The notes under the pieces were generated by a model that ran no database searches, had not been told where the DNA came from, and worked only from the letters and a program-made list of their open reading frames with translations. Of a stretch of DNA of 64,000 nucleotides, positions 36,633-44,880 are shown one piece after another. The stretch lies in contig NZ_JBHTCG010000007.1 of the NCBI RefSeq assembly GCF_042665155.1, forward strand, positions 62,001 to 126,000. The letters are read 5' to 3'. Each line of letters begins with the position of its first letter. The stretch's first letter is position 1. The stretch is from Sphaerisporangium rhizosphaerae. GTDB taxonomy: Bacteria; Actinomycetota; Actinomycetes; Streptosporangiales; Streptosporangiaceae. The position numbers were made by a program, and so were the translations under genes.

Positions 36633-37471
36633 CGGGTGGGGGCGTCCTGGCTCGCGGGAGCCGGCGCGTCGTGCGTGATGTTCTCCCTGAGCCATGTGGT
36701 GAACCTCCCGCGGTCGCGGGAGATCGGGTCCCACGCCTGGTAGAAGTCATTGTCACGGACCGAGTAGCCCGCCGCGTAGGAGGGGTGGGCGCCGCCGGGC
36801 GCGGGCGCGACCGCGGTGATCGCCCAGCCGGGCAGGACGACGGCGCCGGGGCGCGGCCGCAGCTCCTCGACGATCTCCTCGACGGTGACCAGCACCCGGC
36901 GGGCGGCGAGCGCGGCCTCCTTCTGCACCCCGGTGAGCCCCCAGAGCTGGACGTTGCCCTCCCGGTCGGCCTGCTGGGCGTGGATGACGGTGACGTCGGG
37001 GTTGAGCGCCGCGACGGCCGCCAGCTCTTCGCCGGTGAACGGGCAGGTCACGGTGGCGACGGTGTCGGTGCGGCCGGCGAGGTCGGTGCCGCGGTAGCCG
37101 CGCAGCACGGCGAAGGGGAGCCCCGAGGCCCCGGCGACGTAGCGGTTGGCCATGCCCGCGTGGCTGTGCTCGTCCACCTCCAGCGGGCGGGGCCAGCCGT
37201 TCTCCACCGCGTCCCGGAACCGGTGCAGCGAGCCGACGCCCGGGTTGCCGCCCCAGGAGAACACCAGTTTCCTGACGAGCCCGGCGCCGATGAGCTGGTC
37301 GTAGATCACATCGGGGGTCATCCGGATCAGCGTCAGGTCGGTGATCCCCTGCCGGATGACCTCGTGGGCCGCGGCGAAGGGGATGAGGTGGGTGAAGCCC
37401 TCCATCGCGACCGCGTCGCCGTCGTGGATCAGCTCCGCCACCGCTTCCGGGAGCGTACGGATGTCAGCCAA
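36629..37471 (-). CDS. pcaI: 3-oxoadipate CoA-transferase subunit A
   Basis: 280 residues. MEGFTHLIPFAAAHEVIRQ, SWGGNPGVGSLHRFR and the cofactor-binding region DREGNVQLWG are typical of the A subunit. First gene of the pcaIJFHGBL operon, the order known from Streptomyces. The best start is TTG 37471 behind GAGGG; no ATG or GTG fits. Confidence 0.9.
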   Translation of the reverse strand: MADIRTLPEAVAELIHDGDAVAMEGFTHLIPFAAAHEVIRQGITDLTLIRMTPDVIYDQLIGAGLVRKLVFSWGGNPGVGSLHRFRDAVENGWPRPLEVDEHSHAGMANRYVAGASGLPFAVLRGYRGTDLAGRTDTVATVTCPFTGEELAAVAALNPDVTVIHAQQADREGNVQLWGLTGVQKEAALAARRVLVTVEEIVEELRPRPGAVVLPGWAITAVAPAPGGAHPSYAAGYSVRDNDFYQAWDPISRDRGRFTTWLRENITHDAPAPASQDAPTR

Positions 37472-37537
37472 TGTCCCTCGTCCTCGCGTCGTCGCGGCCA
37501 GAGCCCTCTCGACGCGCTGTCGGATGATCGTGAGAGT

Positions 37538-37566
37538 GTTCGCCTGGCGAACAGATGTTCATTATA
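37538..37566 (-). promoter_or_regulatory. pca operon promoter and IclR/PcaR-type operator
   Basis: GTTCGCC-T-GGCGAAC is a perfect 15-bp inverted repeat (37538-37552). It overlaps a second symmetric element, GAACA-GA-TGTTC (37549-37560). Immediately upstream on the minus strand lies a consensus TATAAT (37561-37566), so the operator covers the start-site region. IclR-type PcaR/PcaU regulators bind GTTCG..CGAAC-like sites; no such regulator gene is in the window. Confidence 0.7.
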
Positions 37567-37775
37567 GTGCCCCCAAAGTCTGGTCTCCGGCCCCCGGCCC
37601 TGTCAACGACACCCCGGCGCCCACCCCGAACGGGCCGCTCGCGCCCCTGCCCGAGGAGGCGTCCGGCGCCGGGCGCACCAGCCCTCCACCCCGTGTCCGG
37701 GCAGGCCGCACCCCTGTGTCCGCCGTCGGTGAGAGATCAAACCTTGCGATGTTTCTATGGTTTTGAGACGCTGCG

Positions 37776-38210
37776 ATGGTGGACGCCACGAACACACCGC
37801 GCGGCCGTGACCTGCTCATCTCCGCCAGGGCCGTCGCCGTCGCCCTCGGCCACACCGCCGCCGAGGTCACCGAACTCGCCGTCGAACTCGGCCAGGACGG
37901 CCGCCGCGACTGGCAGACCGCCGAACTGCTCCTGGCGGCGCTCGCCGAGCTGGCCCGCCGCGACCCGGGCCGCCGCGACCTCGTCGGCGCCGTCGAGGCC
38001 GGGGAGATCCTCGGCGTCTCCCGGGCCCGCGTGCACCAGCTCGCCGAACGGCCGGACTTCCCCGCGCCGCTCTGCGTCCTGGCCGCCGGCAAGCTGTGGG
38101 CCCGGGCGGACATCGCCGCCTTCGCCGCCCGCTGGCACCGCCGCCCCGGCCGCCCCCGCAAGCCCGCCGAAGGCCGCGCCGTCCTCCAGCTGCCCGCGCT
38201 TCCGGGTTGA
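37776..38210 (+). CDS. Small helix-turn-helix (AlpA/MerR-like) protein
   Basis: 144 residues. The middle (about 70-120) reads as a winged/MerR-type helix-turn-helix: VEAGEILGVSRARVHQLAERPDFPAP, followed by GKLWARADIAAFAARW, the pattern of AlpA-like DNA-binding proteins. The N-terminal 65 residues are helical and unrecognised. Divergent from pcaI with about 300 bp between; nothing links it to aromatic catabolism. ATG 37776 has only a weak ribosome site. Confidence 0.65.
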   Translation: MVDATNTPRGRDLLISARAVAVALGHTAAEVTELAVELGQDGRRDWQTAELLLAALAELARRDPGRRDLVGAVEAGEILGVSRARVHQLAERPDFPAPLCVLAAGKLWARADIAAFAARWHRRPGRPRKPAEGRAVLQLPALPG

Positions 38211-38241
38211 CAGCCGTCCGGGGCGCGTCTAAGCACCAGGT

Positions 38242-39426
38242 ATGCCCAACCTGAGCGCCTTCCCGCCGGAGTTCCTGTGGGGCGCGTCGTCGGCCGGTCA
38301 CCAGATCGAGGGCGGCAACCTCGCCAGCGACTTCTGGGAGATGGAGCACGCCCCCGGCAGCGTCTTCGCCGAGCCGAGCGGCGACGCCTGCGACGGCTAC
38401 CACCGCTGGCGCGAGGACGTCGGCCTGCTGGCGGGCATCGGGCTCAACGCCTACCGCTTCAGCATCGAATGGAGCCGCGTCGAGCCGGAGGAGGGGCGGT
38501 TCTCCCGGGCGGCCATCGACCACTACCGGCGCGTCGTGGAGGGCTGCCACGAACGCGGCGTCACCCCCGTGGTGACCCTCCAGCACATCACCGTCCCGCG
38601 CTGGTTCCGCCGATCGGGCTGGTGGACCGGGCCGGAAGCCGCCGCCCGTTTCGCGCGCTTCACCGAGGCGGTGCTGCCGATCGTCTCCGAAGGCGTCGGC
38701 CACGTCTGCACCATCAATGAGCCCAACTTCGCCGCGATGCTGGAGCACGACCTGGCCCCGGCCCGCGCGGCGGCCGGTGCGCCCGCGGCGCCCGGCCCGG
38801 CCGTCACCGAGGCGTTCATCACGGCTCATCGCCGAGCCGTCGAGGTGCTGAGATCGGTGCCGGGGCCGGCGTGCGGCTGGACGGTCTGCGTCGTCGACCA
38901 CCAGCCCGTCGAGGGCGCCGAGGAGGCCGCCGCGGCGTGGGCCCGTCCCCGGCAGGACGTCTTCCTGGAGGCCGCCAAGGGGGACGACTTCGTCGGCGTG
39001 CAGGTCTACACCCGTGAGCTCATCGGACCGCACGGCCCGCTCCCCGTCCCCGAGGGCGCGGAGACCACCCAGATCGGCTGGGAGTACTACCCGGAGGCCG
39101 TCGGTGGCGCGGTCCGGCACGCCGCGACGGTCACCGGGGGCACCCCCATCCTGGTGACCGAGAACGGCGTCGCCACCGCCGACGACACCCGCCGCGCCGA
39201 GTACCTCACGCGGGCCCTGCGGGCGCTGAAGGCCGCCATGGACGACGGCGCCGACGTCCGCGGCTACTTCCACTGGAGCCTGCTGGACAACTTCGAATGG
39301 CTCCTCGGCTACCGGCCGACCTTCGGGCTCATCGCCGTGGACCGGGCCACCTTCGCCCGCACGGTCAAGCCGAGCGCCCACGTGTACGGCGCGATCGCCA
39401 GAAGCGGCCGCCTTCCCGGGCCCTGA
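38242..39426 (+). CDS. GH1 beta-glycosidase
   Basis: 394 residues, somewhat short for GH1 (usually 440-480). PPEFLWGASSAGHQIEGG is the family start; the acid/base Glu160 is in INEPN and the nucleophile Glu307 in VTENGVA. SLLDNFEWLLGY and TFGLIAVD mark the C-terminal barrel. The shortening lies between strands 4 and 6 (about residues 165-240). No signal peptide. Likely a cytoplasmic beta-glucosidase or related enzyme; the substrate cannot be read. Starts 31 bp after the HTH gene. Confidence 0.9.
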   Translation: MPNLSAFPPEFLWGASSAGHQIEGGNLASDFWEMEHAPGSVFAEPSGDACDGYHRWREDVGLLAGIGLNAYRFSIEWSRVEPEEGRFSRAAIDHYRRVVEGCHERGVTPVVTLQHITVPRWFRRSGWWTGPEAAARFARFTEAVLPIVSEGVGHVCTINEPNFAAMLEHDLAPARAAAGAPAAPGPAVTEAFITAHRRAVEVLRSVPGPACGWTVCVVDHQPVEGAEEAAAAWARPRQDVFLEAAKGDDFVGVQVYTRELIGPHGPLPVPEGAETTQIGWEYYPEAVGGAVRHAATVTGGTPILVTENGVATADDTRRAEYLTRALRALKAAMDDGADVRGYFHWSLLDNFEWLLGYRPTFGLIAVDRATFARTVKPSAHVYGAIARSGRLPGP

Positions 39427-39480
39427 CCTTCGGCGCACCCGCCGCATCACCCTGGCGCCGGGGGCTGGGAGGATTCGGCC

Positions 39481-40320
39481 ATGCCTACCTTCGCCGCGTA
39501 CGACGGTCTCGATGTCGCCTTCCAGGTTCACGGCGATGGACCTCCGGTGATCTGCCTGCCCGGCGGTCCCATGCAGGACCCGGCCTACCTCTCCGACCTC
39601 GGCGGCCTGTCCGCCCACCGGCGGCTGGTCATGGTGAACCTCCGGGGCACCGGCGGGTCGGCGACGCCCGCGGACCCCGCCACCTACCGCTGCGACCGCC
39701 TCGTCGACGACGTCGAGGCTCTCCGCGAGCATCTCGGGCTCGACCAGGTGGACCTGCTCGCCCACTCCGCCGGCGCCAACCTCGCGGTGCTCTACGCGGC
39801 CCGCCATCCCGAGCGCGTCAGCGGGCTCGCCCTGATCACCCCGAGCACCATGGCCGTCGGCGTCGCCGTGACCGGCCACGACCGCCGCGAGGCCGCGCGG
39901 CTCCGCGCCGGCGAGCCGTGGTTCCCCGAGGCCTTCGCGGCCCTGGAAAGGGTCACCGAGGGCAAGGCCACCGCCCACGACTGGGAGGCCATCGTGCCCT
40001 TCTGGTACGGCAGGTGGGACGCGGAGGCGAAGGACCACCACGCCGCCGAGGACGGGCAGCGCAACGACGAGGCCGCGGGCGTCTACGCCGCCGAGGGCGC
40101 CTTCGATCCTGACGCCACGCGCGCGGCGCTCGCCGGGTTCCAGGCGCCGGTCCTGCTGCTCGCGGGGGAGGCGGACGTGGCCGCCCCGCCGTCCGCCATG
40201 GCCGAGGTCGCCGCGCTGTTCCCCGGCGCCACGCTGGTCGTCCAGCGCGGGGGCGGCCACTTCCCGTGGCTCGACGACCCCGGCCGCTTCGTGGCGACCA
40301 CCGCCGGGTTCCTCGGATGA
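39481..40320 (+). CDS. Alpha/beta hydrolase
   Basis: 279 residues. Oxyanion region CLPGGPMQ, RGTGGS turn (proline iminopeptidase-like), nucleophile Ser in AHSAGA, acid Asp in GEADVAAP and His in GGGHFPW. The RGTGGS and LPGGP texts resemble prolyl aminopeptidases and related esterases. GGGAGGA lies 8 nt upstream of ATG. Substrate unknown. Confidence 0.85.
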   Translation: MPTFAAYDGLDVAFQVHGDGPPVICLPGGPMQDPAYLSDLGGLSAHRRLVMVNLRGTGGSATPADPATYRCDRLVDDVEALREHLGLDQVDLLAHSAGANLAVLYAARHPERVSGLALITPSTMAVGVAVTGHDRREAARLRAGEPWFPEAFAALERVTEGKATAHDWEAIVPFWYGRWDAEAKDHHAAEDGQRNDEAAGVYAAEGAFDPDATRAALAGFQAPVLLLAGEADVAAPPSAMAEVAALFPGATLVVQRGGGHFPWLDDPGRFVATTAGFLG

Positions 40321-40423
40321 GGGTCCGTCCCCGGCGGAACAAGGCACGCAGGCCCGGCCGGACGCCGGGAGAACACTCTTCCCGCACGCCGCCGGGGCCG
40401 GGCCGCGACGGGAGCGCCTGCCC

Positions 40424-41098
40424 ATGGAGGTGAGCGAGCGGACCGGGATGCTCGCCGTCCCGCCGGGGCGGGTCACCCTGTCGGACCGGCGCACGCGGCG
40501 CGAGTGGACGGTCGAGGTGGCGTCCTTCGAGCTCGCGGCGGTCCCGGTCACCCAGGCGCTGTACGCGCGGGTCACCGGCCGGCGGCCGGGCGCCGCGCGA
40601 GGCGACCGGTCGCCCGCCGAGAGCGTGTCGTGGTGGGACGCGCTCCGGTTCTGCAACACCCTGTCCGAGAGCGAGGGACTGGCGCCCTCCTACCGCCTCC
40701 ATGGCGATGAGGAGGGCGCCGAGTGGGAGCCGGCCTCCGGCGGCTACCGGCTCGCGACCGAGGCCGAGTGGGAGCACGCCTGCCGTGCCGGCACGACGGG
40801 CGCCCGGTACGGGACGCTGGACGAGATCGCCTGGCATCGCGGCAACTCCGGCGAACGACCGCACGACGTGGGCGGCAGGCGTCCCAACGCGTGGGGCCTG
40901 TACGACATGCTGGGCAACGTCTGGGAGTGGTGCTGGGACCTCTACGACCCCGAGGTCTACGGCACCTACCGGGTGCTGCGCGGGGGCGGGTGGTTCGACG
41001 AGCACTGGAGCTGCCGCGCCTCGGTACGGCGCCGCAGCCACCCGACGCTGCGCATCGACGACGTCGGCTTCCGCCTCGCCCGCTCCCTCCCGCGCTGA
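40424..41098 (+). CDS. SUMF1/FGE-sulfatase-domain protein
   Basis: 224 residues. Fold motifs: VPVTQALYARV, SVSWWDALRFCN, YRLATEAEWEHACRAGT, WGLYDMLGNVWEWCWD, RVLRGGGWFDEHWSCRAS, DVGFRLAR. This is the formylglycine-generating-enzyme fold, but the two-Cys copper site of true FGE is not evident: only the CRAS cysteine is present. A sulfatase is not nearby, so a genuine FGE role is unlikely; a related SUMF1-domain function is possible. Confidence 0.82.
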   Translation: MEVSERTGMLAVPPGRVTLSDRRTRREWTVEVASFELAAVPVTQALYARVTGRRPGAARGDRSPAESVSWWDALRFCNTLSESEGLAPSYRLHGDEEGAEWEPASGGYRLATEAEWEHACRAGTTGARYGTLDEIAWHRGNSGERPHDVGGRRPNAWGLYDMLGNVWEWCWDLYDPEVYGTYRVLRGGGWFDEHWSCRASVRRRSHPTLRIDDVGFRLARSLPR

Positions 41099-41118
41099 GC
41101 CCCGTTGCCGGGGAACAG

Positions 41119-41241
41119 TTCGCGGACCGGGGCGTCCTGGACGGCCGACCACACGTAGCCAACCTGCGCAGGCGCTTCCTCACCGCCCTTGGCACGACGC
41201 CCGGCGCCTATCGCCGGGCGTTCCGCGCCGGACCACGATGA
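41119..41241 (+). pseudogene. 3' remnant of an AraC/GlxA-family regulator
   Basis: One frame ends with VANLRRRFLTALGTTP followed by GAYRRAFRAGPR and a stop, exactly the C-terminal helix of AraC-type DNA-binding domains. Everything upstream of about residue -40 is missing and is replaced by the end of the SUMF1 gene. It is a degraded gene fragment with no plausible start. Confidence 0.75.
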
Positions 41242-41273
41242 CACCGGTCGTGGTCACGTGAGATCCGTCGGAG

Positions 41274-41828
41274 TCACGCGAGACCCCTCGGAGTGGGCGG
41301 CACCGGGTCGCCGATGGGGGTGCGCGAAGGCGTGGGGACGGGCGGGACCGGGTCGCCGGTCGGCGACGGGGTGGGCACGGGCGGGCCGGCGCACACCACG
41401 CCGTTGAGGGCGAAGGAGGACGGCGCCGGGTTGGCCCCGGGCTGGTCGGCGATGAAGCCGATCAAGGTGCTCGCGCCCGTGGCCAGGGAGCCGTTGTAGG
41501 AGACATTGGAGGCGGTCACGTCGCCGCCGGTCTGGGTGTAGACGGCGTTCCACTTGTAGAGGATGGTCTGCCCGGCGGTGAAGGACCAGGTCAGCCGCCA
41601 GCTCGTCAGAGCGTCGCCCAGGTTGGTGATGGAGACGTTCGCGGTGAAGCCGCCGCGCCACGAGTTGGCCACCGTGTAGGAGACCCGGCATCCGGCCGCG
41701 GCGGAGGCCGGTCCTGTCGCGGTCAGGGTCGTGGCGGTGACACCGGACGCGGCGAGCGCGAGCGCCAGGAGGACCTCCCGGCGTCGGCGGCGCGTCGGAA
41801 GGGAACCGGCCTGCGTTTCGGCCTGCAT
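41274..41828 (-). CDS. Secreted stand-alone CBM2 protein
   Basis: 184 residues from ATG 41828 (GGAGG 5-6 nt upstream). Residues 1-45 are a signal peptide with a five-Arg patch and LLALALAASGV core. Residues 46-145 are a family 2 carbohydrate-binding module (CRVSYTVANSWRGGFTANVSITNLG, WRLTWSF, WNAVY, SFALNGVVC) bounded by Cys at both ends. A Pro/Thr linker follows (PTPSPTGDPVPPVPTPS) and then the protein stops with no catalytic domain. CBM2 binds cellulose, chitin or xylan. It may be a truncated glycoside hydrolase or a bona fide binding protein. Confidence 0.85.
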   Translation of the reverse strand: MQAETQAGSLPTRRRRREVLLALALAASGVTATTLTATGPASAAAGCRVSYTVANSWRGGFTANVSITNLGDALTSWRLTWSFTAGQTILYKWNAVYTQTGGDVTASNVSYNGSLATGASTLIGFIADQPGANPAPSSFALNGVVCAGPPVPTPSPTGDPVPPVPTPSRTPIGDPVPPTPRGLA

Positions 41829-41866
41829 GGTGGACCTCCAGTGCGAGAGCGATGGTCGATCACCGA

Positions 41867-41984
41867 GGTGCGGTGTCACGGGGTGCGTGTCACGGTGTGC
41901 GGTGTCACGGTGTGCGGTGTCACGGGGGGCGGTGTCATGGGGTGCGTGTCATGGGGTGCGATGTAACGGAGCGCCGTGTCATGG
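41867..41984. repeat. Minisatellite of 14/15-bp units
   Basis: Eight units of the type GGTGCGGTGTCACGG, 14 or 15 bp each, begin 39 bp upstream of the CBM2 gene start. They lie in the promoter region of that gene and may affect its expression. Confidence 0.9.
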
Positions 41985-42602
41985 GGATCCGGTTCCGGCG
42001 CCGACCCAGGTGCGAGGTCGCCGGGGTGGAGGTGCCGGATACGGAAAGTCGCGGGGGACGCCGGGTGGGTGCGGTGCCGGGTGGCGCCTGATTGTCACCG
42101 CGCGTCGCCGGATGGTCAACGCCGGTTCGCCGGGCGGGACGTCGCGGACGGCGGACACGCTGCTTCGGGCGTGCCCGTGCCGTCGTGCCCGATGAAACGT
42201 GCAGCGATCGCTTCGCGCGCTCACCGACAATCTTTTTGATTCGCCTCATCCTGCCGAGAGGTATTGCACCGGGGACGTCATGTGTGATCGGTGGCGGTGG
42301 TTTAACGGTGTGTGGCATCCGATATACCGACCTTTCCAGATATGTGGACTGGTTGGTCACGGCCGTGTCACGCGCACCTGGAAGCGGCGGTATTTTGAGC
42401 GCGCCTCGTATATCTCCTGGCCGACAAAACGGACAACGGGTGATCTGACGCCTCTTGGCGACCGGCCGGCACGGGCCGCGCGCCCCAGAGTGCGGAGGGG
42501 CGCGCGCGGGCCGGTGGTGGCGAGCCGGTCGCCGGGACCGCTGGCCAGGTACTTCGCGACCGGCGGCGGCATCGGGCGTACGAGCGGCGCGCCCGTCAAC
42601 CG
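41985..42602. other. Noncoding stretch, no supportable gene
   Basis: About 620 bp between the CBM2 gene and the response regulator. GC content falls at 42190-42360. Short open frames exist on both strands but none has a credible start or known domain. Confidence 0.5.
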
Positions 42603-42661
42603 AAGACCATTCGGTTGACGTTGTGATCTGACGATCAGTTAAGGCGTAAGATCATGGTCTT
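42603..42661 (+). promoter_or_regulatory. Candidate promoter and inverted repeat upstream of the response regulator
   Basis: AAGACCAT (42603) and ATGGTCTT (42654) form an 8-bp inverted repeat enclosing TTGACG (42615-42620) and, 17 bp later, GTTAAG. The arrangement suits a sigma-70-like promoter with flanking operator halves; it is not proven. Confidence 0.35.
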
Positions 42662-42718
42662 GGACAGGAACATATACCAGTATGGGATGATGAGTTCGCA
42701 TTCATAACTGGGGGCGAC

Positions 42719-43438
42719 ATGCGGGTTCTTCTGATTGAGGACGACGAACGCATGGCAAAAGCCCTCGGCTCGTTGTTGAGGAACCATAGCCACGAAGTCG
42801 TGCACGCCGCGTCCGGCGCGGCGGCGCGGCAGGCGTTCGGGTACGACCTGATGCTCCTCGACCTGGGTCTTCCCGATGAGGACGGCCTGGAGGTGTGCCG
42901 TTCCATCCGCGAGTTCAGCGATGTGCCGATCATCATGCTCTCGGCCCGCGGCACCGAGCACGACCGGATCCTCGGCCTGCGCACCGGGGCCGACGACTAC
43001 CTGGTGAAACCCTTCAGCATGGCCGAACTCGAGGCCCGGATGCAGGCCGTGATGCGCAGGCCGAGGACCGGCATGGTCGGCGCCGTCACGGTCGGTGACG
43101 TCGCGGTGGACCACGTCGCGCACGCCGTCCACCGCGCCGGGCACCCGGTGGCCCTCACCCGCAAGGAGTTCGCGGTGCTGTCCCGCCTGATCGCGAGCCC
43201 CGGCGAGATCGTCAGCCGCGACCACCTGCTGCGGGAGATCTGGAACGACACCGGCCAGGCGGCGCGGCGGACCCTGGACGTGCACATCACCAACCTGCGC
43301 GCCAAGCTGGGCGCGCCCAACGTGATCCAGACCGTCCGCGGGGTGGGCTACCGCATCATCGTGCCCTCCGTTCCCGAGCCCACGCGCGCGGCCAAGGATT
43401 CGAGATCGGGCGAGCCGTGCGAAAACGCCTGGTGGTGA
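42719..43438 (+). CDS. OmpR-family response regulator
   Basis: 239 residues. Receiver domain 1-115 with acidic pair EDDE, phosphoacceptor Asp48 in LLDLGLP, Ser/Thr in MLSARG and Lys in LVKPF. Winged-helix domain about 130-225 (ALTRKEFAVLSRLI, SRDHLLREIWN, DVHITNLRAKLG, TVRGVGYRI). Its 3' end overlaps the sensor kinase by 22 bp. Confidence 0.95.
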   Translation: MRVLLIEDDERMAKALGSLLRNHSHEVVHAASGAAARQAFGYDLMLLDLGLPDEDGLEVCRSIREFSDVPIIMLSARGTEHDRILGLRTGADDYLVKPFSMAELEARMQAVMRRPRTGMVGAVTVGDVAVDHVAHAVHRAGHPVALTRKEFAVLSRLIASPGEIVSRDHLLREIWNDTGQAARRTLDVHITNLRAKLGAPNVIQTVRGVGYRIIVPSVPEPTRAAKDSRSGEPCENAWW

Positions 43439-44871
43439 TCTTCCTCTCCTGCATCGTGCTCACGTTGTTCTGCCTGGAGATCCCGGCGGCGATGATGACG
43501 GCCCAGACCGACACCCAGACCATGGTGCTGGACAGGCAGAGCGACACCGAGCGCTTCGCCCACCTCGCCCAGCCGGCCTCCGCCACCCGGCCGATGACCG
43601 ACATCACCGCCGACCTGGACCGCTACCAGTTGCTGTACGGCGTGCGCGCGGTGCTGGTGTCCCGGGAGAACCGCATCGAGGCCGACACCCGGCGCGGCAC
43701 CGGGCTCGGAGACGACGTGCGCGACGACATCGAGACGGCCCTGTCGGGCGAGCGGGCCAGCTCACCCCAGCTCATCTGGCCCTGGGACGTGTCCTCCCTG
43801 GTCGTCGCCGTGCCCATCGTCGTGGACGGCGAGACCGTCGGGGCGGCCGCCACGATCTCCCCCACCGGCCACGCCCGCATGGAGACGCTGAGCTGGTGGA
43901 CGCTCCTGCTCATGGGCGGGCTGGTGCTGCTCGGGCTGGCGCGGCTGGTCATGGAGCCCATGGTCCGCTGGATCCTGCGCCCGGTCAGCCAGCTCGACCA
44001 GGCGGCGAACGCGATCACCGCCGGGGAGCTGACCCGCCGCACCGACGCCTCCACCGGGCCGCCGGAGCTGCGCAACCTGGCCACGTCGTTCAACACGATG
44101 GCCAAGACGATCGAGCTGCTCATCGACAAGCAGCGCGCCTTCATCTCCTACACCAGCCACCAGTTGCGCACCCCGCTGGCGGTGCTGCGGCTCCAGCTCG
44201 AGGGCCTGTGCGAGGAGTACTCCTCCCGCGAGGCGCGCCTGGTGGAGACGCTGGAGGAGGTGGACCGGCTGACCGGCATCTGCGACGGCCTGCTCGCGCT
44301 CGGCCGGGCCGAGTCCGACACGGTCACCACCTGCGTGGAGGACGTGGGCGCGATCGCCACCGAGCGCGTGCTCACCTGGGAGGCGGTGGCGGCGCGGCGG
44401 TGCGTGCGCCTGCGCCGCACCGGAGAGCCGTCGGCGCGGGCGGTGTCCAGCAGCGGCATGCTCATCCACGTCCTGGACGCGCTCATCGAGAACGCCATCA
44501 AGTTCTGCGGGCACGGGACGACCGTGACCGTTCGGGTGGACCTCGAGCCGACGGCGGAGCCCGCCGACCCCGGCGGCTCGGTGGAACGCGGGCCGTGCGG
44601 AGGCGGCGCCGGGGCGGGCGAGCGGGGGTGGGTGGTCATCCGGGTCACCGACGACGGCGAGGGCATGCCGCCCGAGGCGATCACCCGCGCCACCGACCCC
44701 TTCTGGCGCGGACCGGGCAGCGAGAGCAGGCCAGGCTCCGGTCTCGGCCTCGCCATCTGCGCCACGCTGGTCTCCCGCATGGGAGGACGGTTCGAGCTGC
44801 GCGGGGCGGAGCCGTCCGGCGTCGACGCCCGCGTCCGCCTGCCGCTGCCGAGCGGCGACGCGTCTTCCTGA
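43417..44871 (+). CDS. Membrane sensor histidine kinase
   Basis: 484 residues from GTG 43417. TM1 about 5-27, extracellular domain 28-157, TM2 about 158-178, HAMP about 180-235, HisKA with phosphorylatable His248 in SHQLRTPLA, then HATPase with N box LIENAIKFC, DDGEGMP and GSGLGLAI. A Gly/Pro-rich insert lies in the ATPase lid (about 385-405). It works with the overlapping response regulator; the TAXI lipoprotein 9 bp downstream may feed its extracellular domain. Confidence 0.93.
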   Translation: MRKRLVVIFLSCIVLTLFCLEIPAAMMTAQTDTQTMVLDRQSDTERFAHLAQPASATRPMTDITADLDRYQLLYGVRAVLVSRENRIEADTRRGTGLGDDVRDDIETALSGERASSPQLIWPWDVSSLVVAVPIVVDGETVGAAATISPTGHARMETLSWWTLLLMGGLVLLGLARLVMEPMVRWILRPVSQLDQAANAITAGELTRRTDASTGPPELRNLATSFNTMAKTIELLIDKQRAFISYTSHQLRTPLAVLRLQLEGLCEEYSSREARLVETLEEVDRLTGICDGLLALGRAESDTVTTCVEDVGAIATERVLTWEAVAARRCVRLRRTGEPSARAVSSSGMLIHVLDALIENAIKFCGHGTTVTVRVDLEPTAEPADPGGSVERGPCGGGAGAGERGWVVIRVTDDGEGMPPEAITRATDPFWRGPGSESRPGSGLGLAICATLVSRMGGRFELRGAEPSGVDARVRLPLPSGDASS

Positions 44872-44880
44872 GGAGAGGCC

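Noticed and set aside
40424..41098. True formylglycine-generating enzyme
   Set aside because: Second active-site Cys is not seen and no sulfatase is nearby.
41935..42360. Minus-strand 141-codon frame upstream of the two-component system
   Set aside because: Runs through the minisatellite, no domain, no ribosome site, atypical composition.
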